A stretch of DNA of 24,221 bases from Haplomitrium mnioides (GCA_049999725.1 JBNGIS010020585.1:1-24221); one strand, 5' to 3'. Shown: positions 1 through 10,359, counted from the first letter of the stretch. The notes: generated by a model not told the origin, from the letters alone. Translations and numbers: made by a program.

Positions 1-774
1 CAAGTTCGGGTTCAGCTTTCTTGTATCTTCCTTTGCTGGCACCCTTGTGATGACTACTCTCCTTTGCTTGCTTCTTCTTTTTCAGGCCTTTCTTCTTCTT
101 TTTCTTCTTGGATGACCGGTCCTCGTCTGAGCTGCTACTGCTCGACTCATTCTCGCTTTCCGATAAGGACTCAGAACTCTGATCTGTTTCCTCGTCACTG
201 TCCGAGGTACCCGAAGAATCATCAGAGTCGTATTTGGCCCTTGCCTTCCTTCGGGAACTGGTGATGGCAGCCTTTACATGTGATCTAGCTGCATTGACTG
301 CCTCCTCGAGAGTCTGTGGATCCATCTGGCGCACCCAGGTCCCAATGCCTTTGGGGAGCGCTGCCAGGAACCATGTTGTGAGCATTCCGTTAGTGGCTGG
401 AGGGTTAAGCTTTCTTGCCACCTTGTTGAAGCGTTGGAGGAACTTCCTCACATACTCCTTCTTTTTCATCATGAGCTGACCCATCTTAATCAGCGCTTTT
501 GTCTCTTCACCAATCCCCCTGAACTCTGCAATGAAGGCCGCCTTGAACGCATGCCAATCCCTCTTGACGTTATCTGGCAGGTCCTTATACTAAGGCTGGG
601 CCTCTCCTTTCAACACTGCCGGCAAGATTCCAAGCTTTACATGGGTTCCCCATTTGCTGCTGCAGTGTTCTCAAGGGCATCCAACCACGCATTTGGGTCA
701 TCCTTCGGGCGTCCCTTGAAGGACCTGTATTTGAACCTTCCCCGAAGCCCAGAAGGTAGCACCTGGTTGGCCAT
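1..774 (-). pseudogene. Ty3/gypsy gag, 5' part, disrupted and cut by the window edge
   Basis: Start chosen at the ATG on 774-772, which begins MANQVLPSGLRG and lies just inside the leader that follows the LTR. The Retrotrans_gag core lies at about 590-234, with blocks such as KKKEYVRKFLQRF and WVRQMDPQTLEEAV. These match KKKESLKKFLQRF and WVRQNNPPTLEDVV in the gag at 22.5 kb, so the two are homologous. After the core comes an acidic Ser/Asp/Glu tract and then a Lys-rich tract (about 230-60). Breaks: a frameshift near 650-665, after ANGEPM, and a TAG at 590-592 where the other copy has Trp. Gag forms the virus-like particle in the cytoplasm; this copy cannot make an intact one. The zinc knuckle and pol would lie left of the window. 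The family call is firm; the exact frameshift site is approximate. Confidence 0.85.
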
Positions 775-982
775 CCCTCCACTGGCCACTGCCACTTCTA
801 CCTAAGGGTTCCTTCCTTCCGCCACTCTTCCTTAACGGGCTCAACCCCCAGTTGCTCTGTTTCTCAGGAGTGGCTTTCTCACCAACTGACTTGAGTCTCT
901 TGTGTACAAAGTGGTCTCTCTGGTTCGGGTTGGTCTCAGGTTTTTTCAAACCTTTGGCCCTCCTTCTAGCACCAAAAATTCA
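775..982 (-). other. Untranslated leader with putative primer binding site (958-974)
   Basis: This is the stretch between the LTR end (983) and the gag ATG. Read on the minus strand, the LTR ends GCGACA and is followed by TGAATTTT and then TGGTGCTAGAAGGAGGG (974-958). That sequence begins with TGG, complementary to a tRNA CCA end, as expected for a PBS. I cannot assign the tRNA. The same junction pattern, GCGACA then A/T-GAATTTT, occurs at 23766 in the other minus-strand element. Confidence 0.6.
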
Positions 983-3900
983 TGTCGCTCCCTTGTTTCA
1001 GGCCTTAACCTTTTCAGGCCCTGTTTTGAGTGCAGGGGAGGACAGGTTTCGGACTTTCAGGTTCTTTTCTGAGATGGCCCCTTGCCAATTATTGTTTTCA
1101 GGCCTTAAGGACTTTCCCCTTCCTTACAGTCCTTATGTTTACCACTCACTCTTCTTGTGTTTGCACTCAACTCATTCATTCATAACCAGTCCACACTCAT
1201 CACACCCAGCATTCGTGTAATTCTTTCCATATATTCCAAAGGTCCAAGCCTGGGACCATGCCACCTTATATGTGCTTGGGGCAGAAGAGGTGCTGGTGAC
1301 CTACACCACTTGACAATACAACAAGACTGGACTCCCCTCTCAGGGTTGTCTCAGAACTAAAAACAGATTATCCTAACTATCTTAATGTGATCTAATTCTT
1401 AACTATACAAAAGGATCAGGGACAGAGAGCATTCACCCCCAGGATACCAGAACTTGTGTCGAGGAATGGGACTCCCCCTCCAAGGCTATTCCCAAGGTCT
1501 GCTCAACTGATCTGATGTCCACTAATCTAACAAATCAAGGGGACACAAAGCAAAAAGGAAATCTAGCTACACAAATATAGACAAACGATTTACACACTAT
1601 ATGCAAGAGAGATCAGAGTCCATGAAGGCCCTCTAGATTTCTACTAAATAATACTTCCCTTATGAGTCCCGCTGCCTTACAACTGCAGCCCAACAACCCA
1701 CACACCATACTCTCCAGATAGTTTTTTAACTTCCCTCGCGAGAAGCCCTGCTTTTACTTCCTCATGCTAGGAAGAGAGTTTCTTTGACTTCCACCTCTGG
1801 AAGACAGCTTTCCCAGCTGCAGGTAGCTCACTCCACCCTCGAGCCTCAACAGGTCTTACTACGCAGTGCACTAGCACTAGCGCAGCCCCCCTCTTAGCTC
1901 CACTTGAAGAATTACACCAGAGTGTACTCCGAACACTCTGGGCTGATACCTGCGCACAAGGAATGGCATAGACAACCCCAAGCTCCTCACTTGGTGGCCT
2001 CTCCCGAAGTCATAACTGGGACTCCCACCCCAGCCGCCCCTCGTTGCGATTTCCTTGTCCTCAGATCGTGATGCTCCTACACAGAAAATGCAGAGCCGAC
2101 CCCAAGTCCTTCCATGGTGGCCTCTCCCGAAGTCATAGCCGGCCAGAATCCAGTCGAGACCCCGTATCAGTCACCCTTCGCCCTAGTCCGCCTACAAGGA
2201 TGAGGTCACCTGGGTCTCCCCCCAGTCCTCCTCTAAATCCCCCGGTTTCTCTTGAGCGAGTACCACTGCTTCACGTGGTCTTGTCAGTGAATTCTCATTC
2301 CAACCCCCCTTCGTTGCGATTCCCCTTAGCGTGCAGTCGCCTTGCGCCCTGAGGTTGCTCGTGCATCAACCTAGAAGAATTCAAAGGTCGCCAAGGTATA
2401 CTCCCCTTGCGAACGTTGAACTCGCGAGCCCGATCCCAAGAAAGGTCGTTAATCCTGTTAGCTCCTTAGAGCTGGGAGGTGACGACGCGTGGCGCGCGCC
2501 TGTTAATCCTGTTACAACCGACAAGTAGCGCGCGCCGCATGTCTCGTGATGATGAAAGTACAACGGTAATATCGACGGGGAGTCCGAGGAATCTTACGGC
2601 TGAGATTCTGTAGATTCCCGTAGCTGAGTCCAAAAGGCTCTTCGGAACAGAGTTCCAAAGCGCCCCGCGGAACCATGTCCATAGAATCTCCAAATATTCC
2701 CTCGCAGATTCCAAGTCACCCTCCTCGCGCCACGTCACCCCTTGCACCGCCGTCCGCCGCCGCCCCGCAAGGGGGTAGGTTGACCATCGCGTTTAATCTC
2801 CCTTCCGTGGTTGACCCGCTCTTTGTCCGAAGTCCGATGAGCCCTTCTCCTGCTGCCGCGTGTCCCGTGAGCTGCTACGGGGTCCCTGGAGTTGCCACGT
2901 CGTCCGAAGGCCGCCGTCCGACGCCGCCTCGCAAGGGGGTATGCGGACCGTCGCGCGGACCTTCTTCCAAAGTTGACCGGCGAAAATCTTACCTTGCTCC
3001 CTAGCGCGCCACGTTTCCGAAGCCCTCTCACGGACTCCCTGCGCTCGCCCTGTCATCCGTAGAGCCAATGCGGACCTTACTCTGCTCGCCGAATAAGAAC
3101 TGTGCCGATATCGCCGTTTCGTGCTTCTCTCGAGATAAGAACTATGCATACGCTTGATGCTTCCTTCGTTATCTTTTATGAATGCTCGATATAGGAACTA
3201 CAAGGCCCTTCGTCCCTCTGCCGAACTTTCAGATGCTGCGGTTGGACCCGTCGAACTTTCGCCCTTGGTCATGCCGAAGCTGCGTTGAATCACCCTTTTA
3301 GCGCCTGCTTGCTCCTCCGTCGGTTGGACCTGCGTTAAATCCCCTTTCCGGCTCAGCCTTCTCCTCGTTGGTTGATTGGTGATGGATCACCCTTTTGGCT
3401 TCCTCGGAACTCCCCTTCTCGGATCTTTGATAGATCACCCTTCCGGCACTCTTCCGTTCTCCTTCGGCCATACCCTCGATATGTCGCTGCTTCGGGCCCT
3501 CTTCCTTGCTCCCATGTAGGATTCCTCCCGGATCCCTCTTAACCGAGCGCCCCACATCGTAAGACGAATCGGAGCCAAGCTAAGTGGGCTCCCCACTTAG
3601 GGAGGCGTTTGTCTGCAGATTCGCGGGCCTCTTGGTGCCGCTACGTCGTCCGTGGAATCCCACGAAGTGCTCCAAGGACGCCACATTTCCGTGGAATCTC
3701 ACGGGGCCTTCCGGGGACTCCACCTTTCTGTTTGGATTCGCGGACTCAAATGGAAGGAATCGATCAGCCCTTGCAGGGCATGCTCTTGCTTGCGGGATCA
3801 AGGCGTTCCTCTTCCCTGGCCTTGCTCGCCTTCGTGACGATCTTACCTTCTCATTTCTCTTCTTGAACCTTGCTTCCTGATTTGTGGCCGCTGTAGGACC

Positions 3901-4289
3901 CCCGCGATCTGCCTTTCTTCGGAGTGCCTTCAGGTTTCGTCATTGTGGATCCGTTCCTCTTCCTCATGCGATTGCTTCGCCCCAGATGGCGGCTCTCTTC
4001 CTTCTCCCCAGGCTCCGATCCCCACATCCTTCTGAGGCCCACGGATTCTTGTTGGCCTGCTTCGAATATTGAAAGGTGGCCCCTCCTCTAGCTAGCGATC
4101 TTGATTCCTTCCTCCTCTCTTCCGCCATGATCCTGTTTCCCTCCCAAGACTCATTCGCCCTACTCTTAGTAGCTGTTTGAGGGTACTTCGTGGCTCTTGA
4201 GAGGCCCTCACACTTGCCAAGGCTTATTGTGTCGCTGATGCTTCTGATTTCTTGCATTTTGCTTGAATGCTCCAAAGCACCAGCTGACA
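983..4289 (-). mobile_element. 5' LTR (3307 bp) of a long-LTR Ty3/gypsy element
   Basis: On the minus strand it starts TGTCAGCTGG (4289) and ends GCGACA (983), so its termini are TGTCA/CGACA. It is followed by a PBS-like site and gag, which identifies it as a 5' LTR. It aligns along its whole length, inverted, with the plus-strand solo LTR at 9565-13791. Shared marks include the CTCCCTAARTGGGGAGCC block (near 3600 here, 10250 there), the GCGCGCGCTACTTGTC block (near 2530) and the end block at 983-1110. The long U3 is visibly GC-rich and full of subrepeats. The TATA position seen in the solo copy (TATAAATA) is degraded here to TATTATTT near 1646-1653. The target-site repeat next to 4289 (TAGGG, 4290-4294) cannot be paired because the partner LTR is outside the window. 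No gene lies inside; short ORFs here are not supported. Confidence 0.85.
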
Positions 4290-4296
4290 TAGGGAT

Positions 4297-5967
4297 CGAC
4301 ATACCGAATATCGCACGACATCAACGACACCAAAATGCACTCCACATCGCACATGGACCAATAGAGGAGGTAGACAATTCCATCAAGGCCGACACACTTA
4401 TTCTCATTTACACCAGCCGCAAATAACCTACAACCGATGTGGCACGCGTGGCCACACCCAACCTACTTGCAGAGTACCCGCGCACCTAATGCGATTATAC
4501 CAACAGAGCATTAAATCTCACAATAATGAGGTACATGACAACTTATTGGAGATGATAGACATGGATGAATATCCATCGTACAATCTACACCATGAAAGTC
4601 ACATGACTTATTCATCTATATCAAACCAAAAAAACGAATCCGAGATAACGTGCATTGTAGACAACGGATCTTTGCACATTATATTGCAAGACCAAAAATA
4701 CTTCTCATCGATTAAACCTTCTTCCAGACCTATGACTACAAAGACTGGCCACAATCAAATTGAAGAAGGACATGGTCCAGCAACCATACTACTTCCAAAC
4801 GGTACTACATTTAATATCAAATCTGCAATTTATGCACTTGCAGCAACTAGAAACCTCATCAATTTCCAAGATATACGACAAAACGATTTTCACATTCAAA
4901 CCGAATTTTTTCAAGACATTGAAGTCCTCCATATCCTAAGTCCAACATCAACAAGTTTTGACATACGAGAATCATTCTCACTATCACCACCTAGACTGCA
5001 CATTACCAAAATATGCTCATATCATGTCTCTACGACACCGATCTCTGTAGCTCTCACATGGCATAACCGCCTAAGGCATCTTGGCCAAGATATGTTCTAC
5101 TGCATCAAAAATGATAGCAAATGAATGCCACAAAACGTACACCCACTGCCATTGAATACCCCATGCTTAGCATGCGCACAAGGAAAACTGAGAATTGCAC
5201 CTTCTCACGACAAAACAACGATCACGATTCCTTGATTCCTCGAGAGAATCCACGCTCATATCTGTGGACCTATCCATCCACCTTCGGGACCATTCCGATA
5301 CTTCATAGTCACCATTAATGCATCATCCAAATGGTCAGAAGTATCCCTTCTTACGACCAAAAACATGGTCTTCACAAAAATTTTATCTCAAATCTTGAAA
5401 CTCTCAGCACAATTTCCTAATTACCCAATCAGAAATCTAAGAGTGGACAAAGCCGAAGAATTCTCTTCACAAACTTTTGATGATTTTTCCACATCTGCCA
5501 GCACATATATACAATATTCAGTTCCACATGTACACTTTCAAAATGGCATTGCAGAATCTGTTATCAAGAGAATACAACTAATAGCAAGACCATTACTTCT
5601 GAGTTCAAACCTCTCCACCATAGCTTGGGGACATGAAGCATCCTTATTGCATTACAGACTATCTACATTCAACTAGAATTCCCCACACCAACTTGCAGCC
5701 AAAATTCTTACAGATATCTTGCATCTTTGCACATTTGGCTGCCTCTTCCTTGTTCTAATTTTCGGACCACATCAAACAAAGATGGGATCCCAAGGTCAAA
5801 AAGGCATATACATCGGTTTTGAATCGCCTTCTATCATCTGATACCTTGAACCCTCAACATTTGATGTGTTTAAGTCTCAATTCGCAGATTGTCAATTCTT
5901 TGAAGAATCTTTTCCACATCTGTTATAAGAGGACAAAGTTGTACAACCCAAACTTGAGGACATATGA
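4297..5967 (+). pseudogene. Copia gag-pol remnant: zinc knuckle, protease, integrase
   Basis: One frame runs through the whole stretch. The zinc knuckle at about 4423-4470 reads YNRCGTRGHTQPTCR; its first Cys appears replaced by Tyr. The retroviral-type aspartic protease motif is IVDNGS (about 4655). WHNRLRHLG and CLACAQGKL (about 5060-5190) mark the GAG-pre-integrase region. The integrase core has HICGPI, RVDKAEEF and NGIAESVIKR. The second catalytic Asp and the Glu remain, but the first Asp appears replaced by His (HAHICGP). GIYIGFESPSII (about 5800) is the usual block downstream of the copia integrase core. Stops in frame are TGA 5122, TGA 5233, TAG 5674, TGA 5839, TAA 5926 and TGA 5965, with no frameshift. 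The product would have cut the polyprotein and inserted cDNA in the nucleus; this copy is dead. Confidence 0.85.
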
Positions 5968-6359
5968 CACTCATATCAAGAATGGCATTTCATATTCAGG
6001 GGGAGAACATCCACAATGCAAATGGACCTTTAGTCACAAGCGGTCCAAAAACTGAGATTGGACCTTTTGTCTCTCATGGCCTAAACTCTGAGGTTAGACC
6101 TTTTGTCCCTCATGATATGCACTATGAAAATGGACCTTTAGTCCACAAAGGCACAATGATTAAGAATGGACCTTTTGTCCACAAAGACCTCAATCTGGGA
6201 AAAGGACCTTTTGTCCTCAATGGCCAACAAATGAAAGGACCTTTTGTCTGTAAAAAGCCACTGCCAATCCATAAAGGACCTTTAGTCCTCATGTCGAAAA
6301 GACAATGCCAAATGATGGAAAGTAAGTTGCATAATGCCATTAAAGGACCTTTAGTCTAG
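5964..6359 (+). CDS. Open frame encoding a 12-residue GPFV/GPLV repeat, probable copia linker remnant
   Basis: 131 codons are open in a frame shifted from the copia integrase frame just upstream. From residue 21 the motif GPLV, GPFV or a variant (RPFV once) recurs nine times, typically within NGPFVHK-like contexts, and the frame ends right after GPLV. Spacing is 36 bp for the first six copies (starts at 6024, 6060, 6096, 6132, 6168, 6204), then 33, 39 and 69 bp. All are multiples of three, as expected if the array grew or shrank under coding constraint. Its position after integrase suggests the integrase-RT linker of the copia polyprotein. I recognise no domain and no function. The start codon may be meaningless, because the frame probably continued from upstream before an indel near 5960-6020. 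An alternative is a non-coding minisatellite that happens to be open. Confidence 0.4.
   Translation: MTLISRMAFHIQGENIHNANGPLVTSGPKTEIGPFVSHGLNSEVRPFVPHDMHYENGPLVHKGTMIKNGPFVHKDLNLGKGPFVLNGQQMKGPFVCKKPLPIHKGPLVLMSKRQCQMMESKLHNAIKGPLV
6024..6357 (+). repeat. 36-bp-period tandem array of GGACCTTTWGTC
   Basis: Nine copies of GGACCTTTTGTC or GGACCTTTAGTC (one with AGACC). Intervals are 36, 36, 36, 36, 36, 33, 39 and 69 bp. The core GGAC-N5-GTCC is an inverted repeat, so both strands carry almost the same word. On the minus strand it reads TKGPF in an open frame (6340-6122). Only the core is well kept; the 20-odd bp between cores vary. Confidence 0.85.
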
Positions 6360-6500
6360 CCAACACATTTGTTGAGCATGCAGTATTTCAAAGAACCTTT
6401 AGTTCAGACAACGAATTCATTGAGCATGCAGCATTTCAAAGGACCTTTAGTCTAGCAAGCAAATTTGCTAAGTACTCAGCACTATAGAGGACCTTTAGTC
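6345..6500 (+). repeat. Second array, about 48-bp period, same GGACCTTTAGTC core
   Basis: Cores begin at 6345, 6394 (GAACC variant), 6441 and 6489, with intervals of 49, 47 and 48 bp. The filler differs from the upstream array. Copies share TTGAGCATGCAGYATTTCAA before the core. The intervals are not multiples of three and the open frame has already stopped at 6359, so this part looks non-coding. Confidence 0.75.
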
Positions 6501-6533
6501 CCACATATATACAAGTTGCATGAGCAACACCAG

Positions 6534-6972
6534 TGTAATAGTACAAGTATAAGGTTGTGCTATTTATAAGGAAATAGAGAGGATTGAAGGAAGTGGTAGT
6601 GAGTCAATTTTAGGTTAAGATTGGATTACTTGCTTTTCAAGTCACTTTTGGTGGAGAGTCACTTTTAGGTTACTTGCATTCGAAGTCACTTTTGGTAGTA
6701 AGTCACCTTTAGAGCTAAAATGAGAAGTAACTTGTAAGTGAAGAAAGAGGGATGACACTCTCTTCTCTTGTATAAATAGAAGGGCTTCTTAGCCCCACTT
6801 CTTATTCTAGAGTTCCTCTCGAATCATTTGGGTTCTTTGGTTGTTTGGCTTTGTCTTATATTCTTGGCTTTAGTTTGCTTATTGGTTTTGAGTTGTGTAA
6901 CTCTTTTAGAGTTGTCTTGAATTATTACTTACTTGGAATTCGATCTTTGAGTTCTCTTTGTGTTCTTTTACA
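6534..6972 (+). mobile_element. 5' LTR of chromovirus-like Ty3/gypsy element (left boundary approximate)
   Basis: The right end is clear: CA at 6971-6972, then one base, then the PBS at 6974. The left end is a guess, taken at the TGTAATAG on 6534; other TG starts between about 6520 and 6560 are possible because the 3' LTR that would define it is missing. Inside are a good TATA box and several copies of AGTCACTTTTGGT (about 6639-6702), a short U3 subrepeat. Confidence 0.6.
6771..6778 (+). promoter_or_regulatory. TATA box of the chromovirus LTR
   Basis: TATAAATA in the context CTTGTATAAATAGAAGGG, about 200 bp before the LTR end. This is a typical position for the U3 core promoter, with transcription starting some 30 bp downstream. 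Function is inferred from position only. Confidence 0.65.
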
Positions 6973-6973
6973 T

Positions 6974-6986
6974 TGGTATCAGAACC
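6974..6986 (+). other. Primer binding site, initiator tRNA-Met type
   Basis: TGGTATCAGAACC matches the common plant retrotransposon PBS TGGTATCAGAGC except near its 3' end. It starts one base after the LTR CA and lies 17 bp before the gag ATG at 7004, so the leader is very short. Confidence 0.85.
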
Positions 6987-7003
6987 ACTTTCTTTTCGGT
7001 GAA

Positions 7004-7642
7004 ATGGAGAATCAAGAAGGGAGGATGCAAGCAATGCAACAACAAATTGAACATCTTTCTCGCTTGCTAGAAGTTCAAATGCAAATGGGGTATAGGGCAC
7101 CTTTTCAAGAAGAATAAAGTAATGTGCGGTTTCCCAAGCCAAAGGCTTATGATGGCAAGACAGTTCCTGGTGCATCTAAGAATTTCTTGTTTGATTGTGA
7201 GCAATATTTTGAGGCTACCAATATAAGAGAGGATGGTAGAAGGATTCTATTTGCTGCAAGTCAGTTGGAAGGAGTGGCAAAAACTTGGTGGAGATATCAA
7301 ATTGAGCAAGCTCAACGTGGATTTGTCACTCCAATTACTTCTTGGCAAGAGTTTAAAGAAGTGGTAAATCTAAGATTTAGGGTTTTGAATGCTCCAAAGG
7401 TGGCAAGAGATCGTTTGGCGGAATTGAAGCAACTTGGTATGGTAAGGAGCTATGCCACGCAATTTCAAAATATCATTATGCAAATTCCTAATATAGGCGA
7501 GGGAGAAGCTTTGGATTGTTTTGTTCGAGGAATGAAGTCTCGCACTAGAATGGAAGTGACAATGAGGGAGCCTTCTCAACTAGAAGAAGAAATGAGTATG
7601 GCATAAAGATATGACTCGCTACTAGCGACTAACGAGGCTAGG
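7004..7642 (+). pseudogene. Chromovirus-like gag, N-terminal part (split by insertion)
   Basis: ATG at 7004 begins MENQEGRMQAMQQQIEHL, a short coiled-coil-like segment. The Retrotrans_gag core follows: FLFDCEQYFEATN, ASQLEGVAKTWWR, WQEFKEVVNLRF and FVRGMKSRTRMEV (about residues 58-190). One frame is kept throughout, with TAA at 7115 (probably from a Gln codon) and TAA at 7604. At 7642 the frame is interrupted by the 8.0-kb insertion and resumes in frame at 15664. The protein would form the particle shell and package RNA. Both stops mean that even without the insertion the gene is broken. Confidence 0.88.
7638..7642 (+). repeat. Target-site duplication, left copy (CTAGG)
   Basis: Pairs with GTAGG at 15659-15663, four of five bases matching. 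Dropping 7643-15663 joins codon AGG (7640-7642) to CCA (15664) and leaves gag in frame. Confidence 0.7.
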
Positions 7643-7848
7643 TGTGAGAGCATAGTTCATGTCAAGATATTAGAATCAATGTGAAGATGCTCTTTTTGGC
7701 GCAGCAAAATAAAAGTAAAATGGTAAAGTTATGAAAAATAGAGCATATTGTGTTATGGAGAGAAGAAAGGAGGAGGTTGTCCTATAGAAGGAGCTTTATG
7801 TTGGGAGAAAAAAGAACTAATCTAATTATCGAGGGCCAAGGCTAGCCC

Positions 7849-7880
<32 letters not shown>
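7849..7880. repeat. (CTAT)n microsatellite
   Basis: Eight uninterrupted CTAT units, followed by ATATATTTTG. Confidence 0.95.
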
Positions 7881-9327
7881 ATATTTTGTTCATTGATGGA
7901 CATCTTGCCCGGGAGCCAATCGAAGTGTATCGGAGGACAAGTTTCCCTGTTGTGCCCTGAACTAGATCCGTCCAGGGGCAGGAAGTTAAGCGGTGGCCTT
8001 ACACCCATGTGGGGCTGCCTCTCGAATGTGGATTAGTGTTAAGTGTTTATATAGTGTTTTTGACTTATGACAGAAGACTTATAGGATATCTGGAGGTGAC
8101 TGGGGGAGGCCACCTGTTACAAAGCATTCGAGAGAGCCACGAGTGTTTGGATCAAGATGAGGAATCCAAAGATGAGGAAGAGATTTTTGGAATCGATCAG
8201 CTATGAGTAAGGGGAATTAATCGAATTTGAAGGATGATCGATTGCTTTGCAAAGGAGGAGGTAATTTGTAATGATCTGATACGAAGTGGAAGCTCTACGA
8301 ATGAAAGGTAAGATTGATCAGTGTTGAAGACTTATGAAGGAATCGAATGTCGTAAAATTTAAGGAATAAAATCTGCAAAGCAAATTCTTGAGAAGGAATG
8401 TTCAATAGATTCGTTAAGAGGAAGGTTCGGTGGCACGGAGTTTTCTGATGACGAACGAGGTGATTGGGGAAATTAATCTATGGAGAATTGAGGCAATGCT
8501 ACGGATAGATATACGTGAGTACCTGGTGTGGAAATGCTCTTGCTGTGAAGTGATGAGCTGCAAAAGAAGGAATTATATTGTGAAGGAATCGAAGTGAAAG
8601 AAGAACGAAGAGCATTTGGAATAAAGTGGAAATCAATCGGATTAGCGAGGAAGTGGGCGATGGAATTCTGCTTTGGGAATAATCGGAATCGGAAGGAATT
8701 GAAGTTGTAAAGGGATAAGTAAGATTTGGAAGCGAGCGAGAGTCCGTGGTCCGTGAAGAAGGCTTCGGAAAGTCGCCTTCCGATGTAGGAAACCCCAGTT
8801 AAAGGGGTTTACGTTAAGGGTCAGTGTGGGGATCCGAAGTGGAATCCCCGGTTTAATTGGTTCCGATCTGCCTTCCGTTGTGGGGAACCCCAGTTGATAT
8901 GGTTCCGATTGCCCTCCCTAAGTGGAGAGGCCACTTAAACAGGGTTTCGAAGGGTGCTAACAAAGGTTGCCAAAACAAGGATAGAGCGCAGCTCCGGTAT
9001 AGGAAGAAAGACATGCTGAAATAGCGATTTATCAACGGACCGGGAGAAGAAAGCGGCGCGGAAATGGTGATCTATCGCAGGGTCAAAAAGAAGAAACGAG
9101 AAGAGATCTATCGAAATGATGACAAATCTTAGATCGGACCCTGGGAGAACCAAAAATATCAAAAAGGTGATCTAGCGCAGATCTGACAGAAGAAGAAGTG
9201 GTGCCGAAAAGAGGATGCATCACCGATCCAACGGGGGAAAAAAATGGAAGTCTTCATAGTTCTTATACAGAGGGTTAGTAGCTTGCGGATGACGTGGCAG
9301 TTGCGAAAGTCAATGGGTCAATGGGAG

Positions 9328-9364
9328 GTCAGCGCAACGGTCCGCCTACCCCTCTGCGGGGCGG
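9328..9364 (+). repeat. 37-bp U3 motif in the outer element
   Basis: GTCAGCGCAACGGTCCGCCT followed by ACCCCTCTGCGGGGCGG. Close copies lie at 11128-11164 and 11290-11325 in the solo LTR and, inverted, at 2925-2962 and 2761-2798 in the left LTR. It links the outer element to the long-LTR family. Confidence 0.8.
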
Positions 9365-9559
9365 TGTCGAACGACGCCACAGCAGAAATGTGGCACCTCC
9401 ACGAGACTCAAGAATCTGCGGGAATCTTATAGATTTTGCAGGAATCTCAAGCTTTACTGAAACGTGGCGCTCATGTGGGCCTCTAGGAATCAACGGGAAT
9501 CTTTGAGATTCCTCTAGAATCTTTAGCTCTGCAGATTACGTGGCACCTCTGTGGGAACT

Positions 9560-9564
9560 GCGAA
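9560..9564 (+). repeat. Target-site duplication, left copy (GCGAA)
   Basis: Pairs with GCCAA at 13792-13796, four of five bases matching, bracketing an element with TG...CA ends. Confidence 0.7.
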
Positions 9565-10359
9565 TGTCAGCCGGTGTTTTGGAGCAGTAAAGCTTAACGC
9601 ACGAAATCAGAAGCACCACTAGCCACATTGTCCCTTTGCGAGTGTGAAGGCATCTCGGGAACAGCTGATTACCTCAAACAGCTGATAAGAGCAGGGTGCA
9701 TGAGTCCTGGAAGGGAAACAAGATCATGGTGGAGGGGAGGAGGAAGGAGAGCAGTGATCGCCAGCTAGGGGAGGGGCCCCATTCTCAATTTCAAAGCAGG
9801 CCAGCGGGAATCCGTGGGCCTAAGGAGGATGCGGGGATGGGAGCTAGGGAGAACGAATAGAGCAGCCACCTATGGCGAGGCGATCGAAGGAGGAAGAATA
9901 AAGGATCAACAACAAGGAAGCCCGAAGGCACTCCGAAGAAAGGCAGATCGCGGGTGTCCTGCAGCGGCTACAAATCGGGAAACAAGCATCAGGAGCTGTA
10001 AGGAGGAGGGGAGATCTTCACAAGGGTGAGCAAGGCCAGAGAAGGGGGACGCCTCGATCTCGTAAGCAAGAGCGAACCCTGCAGAGGACGATCAAACGCT
10101 CCATCCGAGTCGGTAAGTCCTGACGGAAGAGTGGAGTCCCCGAAGGGTCCCGCGAGATTCCACGGAAACGTGGCGTCTCCAGGGCCCTTCGCGGGATTCC
10201 ACGGACGACGTGCCGGCAGCAGGAGGCCCGCGGGTTTGCGGAAAGGCGCCTCCCTAAATGGGGAGCCCACTTAGCGGGGTTCCGATCCGTCTTACGACGT
10301 GGAACACCCCACTTAAGAGGGATCTGCGAGAGACCAAACAGGGGAGCAAGGAGGAAGGC

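Larger units (their letters stand above)
4290..6500 (+). mobile_element. Ty1/copia retrotransposon fragment
   Basis: AT-rich DNA between the minus-strand LTR and the chromovirus LTR. In order it holds a gag zinc knuckle, protease, GAG-pre-integrase region and integrase core, then a repeat-rich linker. No reverse transcriptase, RNase H or copia LTR is visible, so both ends are missing. The left end abuts the LTR terminus at 4289, consistent with the gypsy element having inserted here. The right boundary with the chromovirus LTR is not sharply defined. Confidence 0.8.
7643..9564 (+). other. Left arm of the outer insertion, non-coding
   Basis: Holds a CTAT microsatellite at 7849-7880 and a purine-rich stretch at about 8080-8720 with no convincing ORF. 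After that comes a U3-like part (8720-9564) with degenerate repeats of the form GGTGATCTATCGCAG, as at about 9065 and 9168. No coding region is supported. Confidence 0.6.

Noticed and set aside
6024-6500. Regularly spaced short repeats resembling a CRISPR array
   Set aside because: The setting is a plant transposon, only a 12-13 bp core is kept, the intervals between cores are themselves related, and the 36-bp period fits codons.
8009-8206. Small ORF in the left arm of the outer insertion
   Set aside because: It has no similarity I recognise, an ordinary length for chance and no copy elsewhere in the window.
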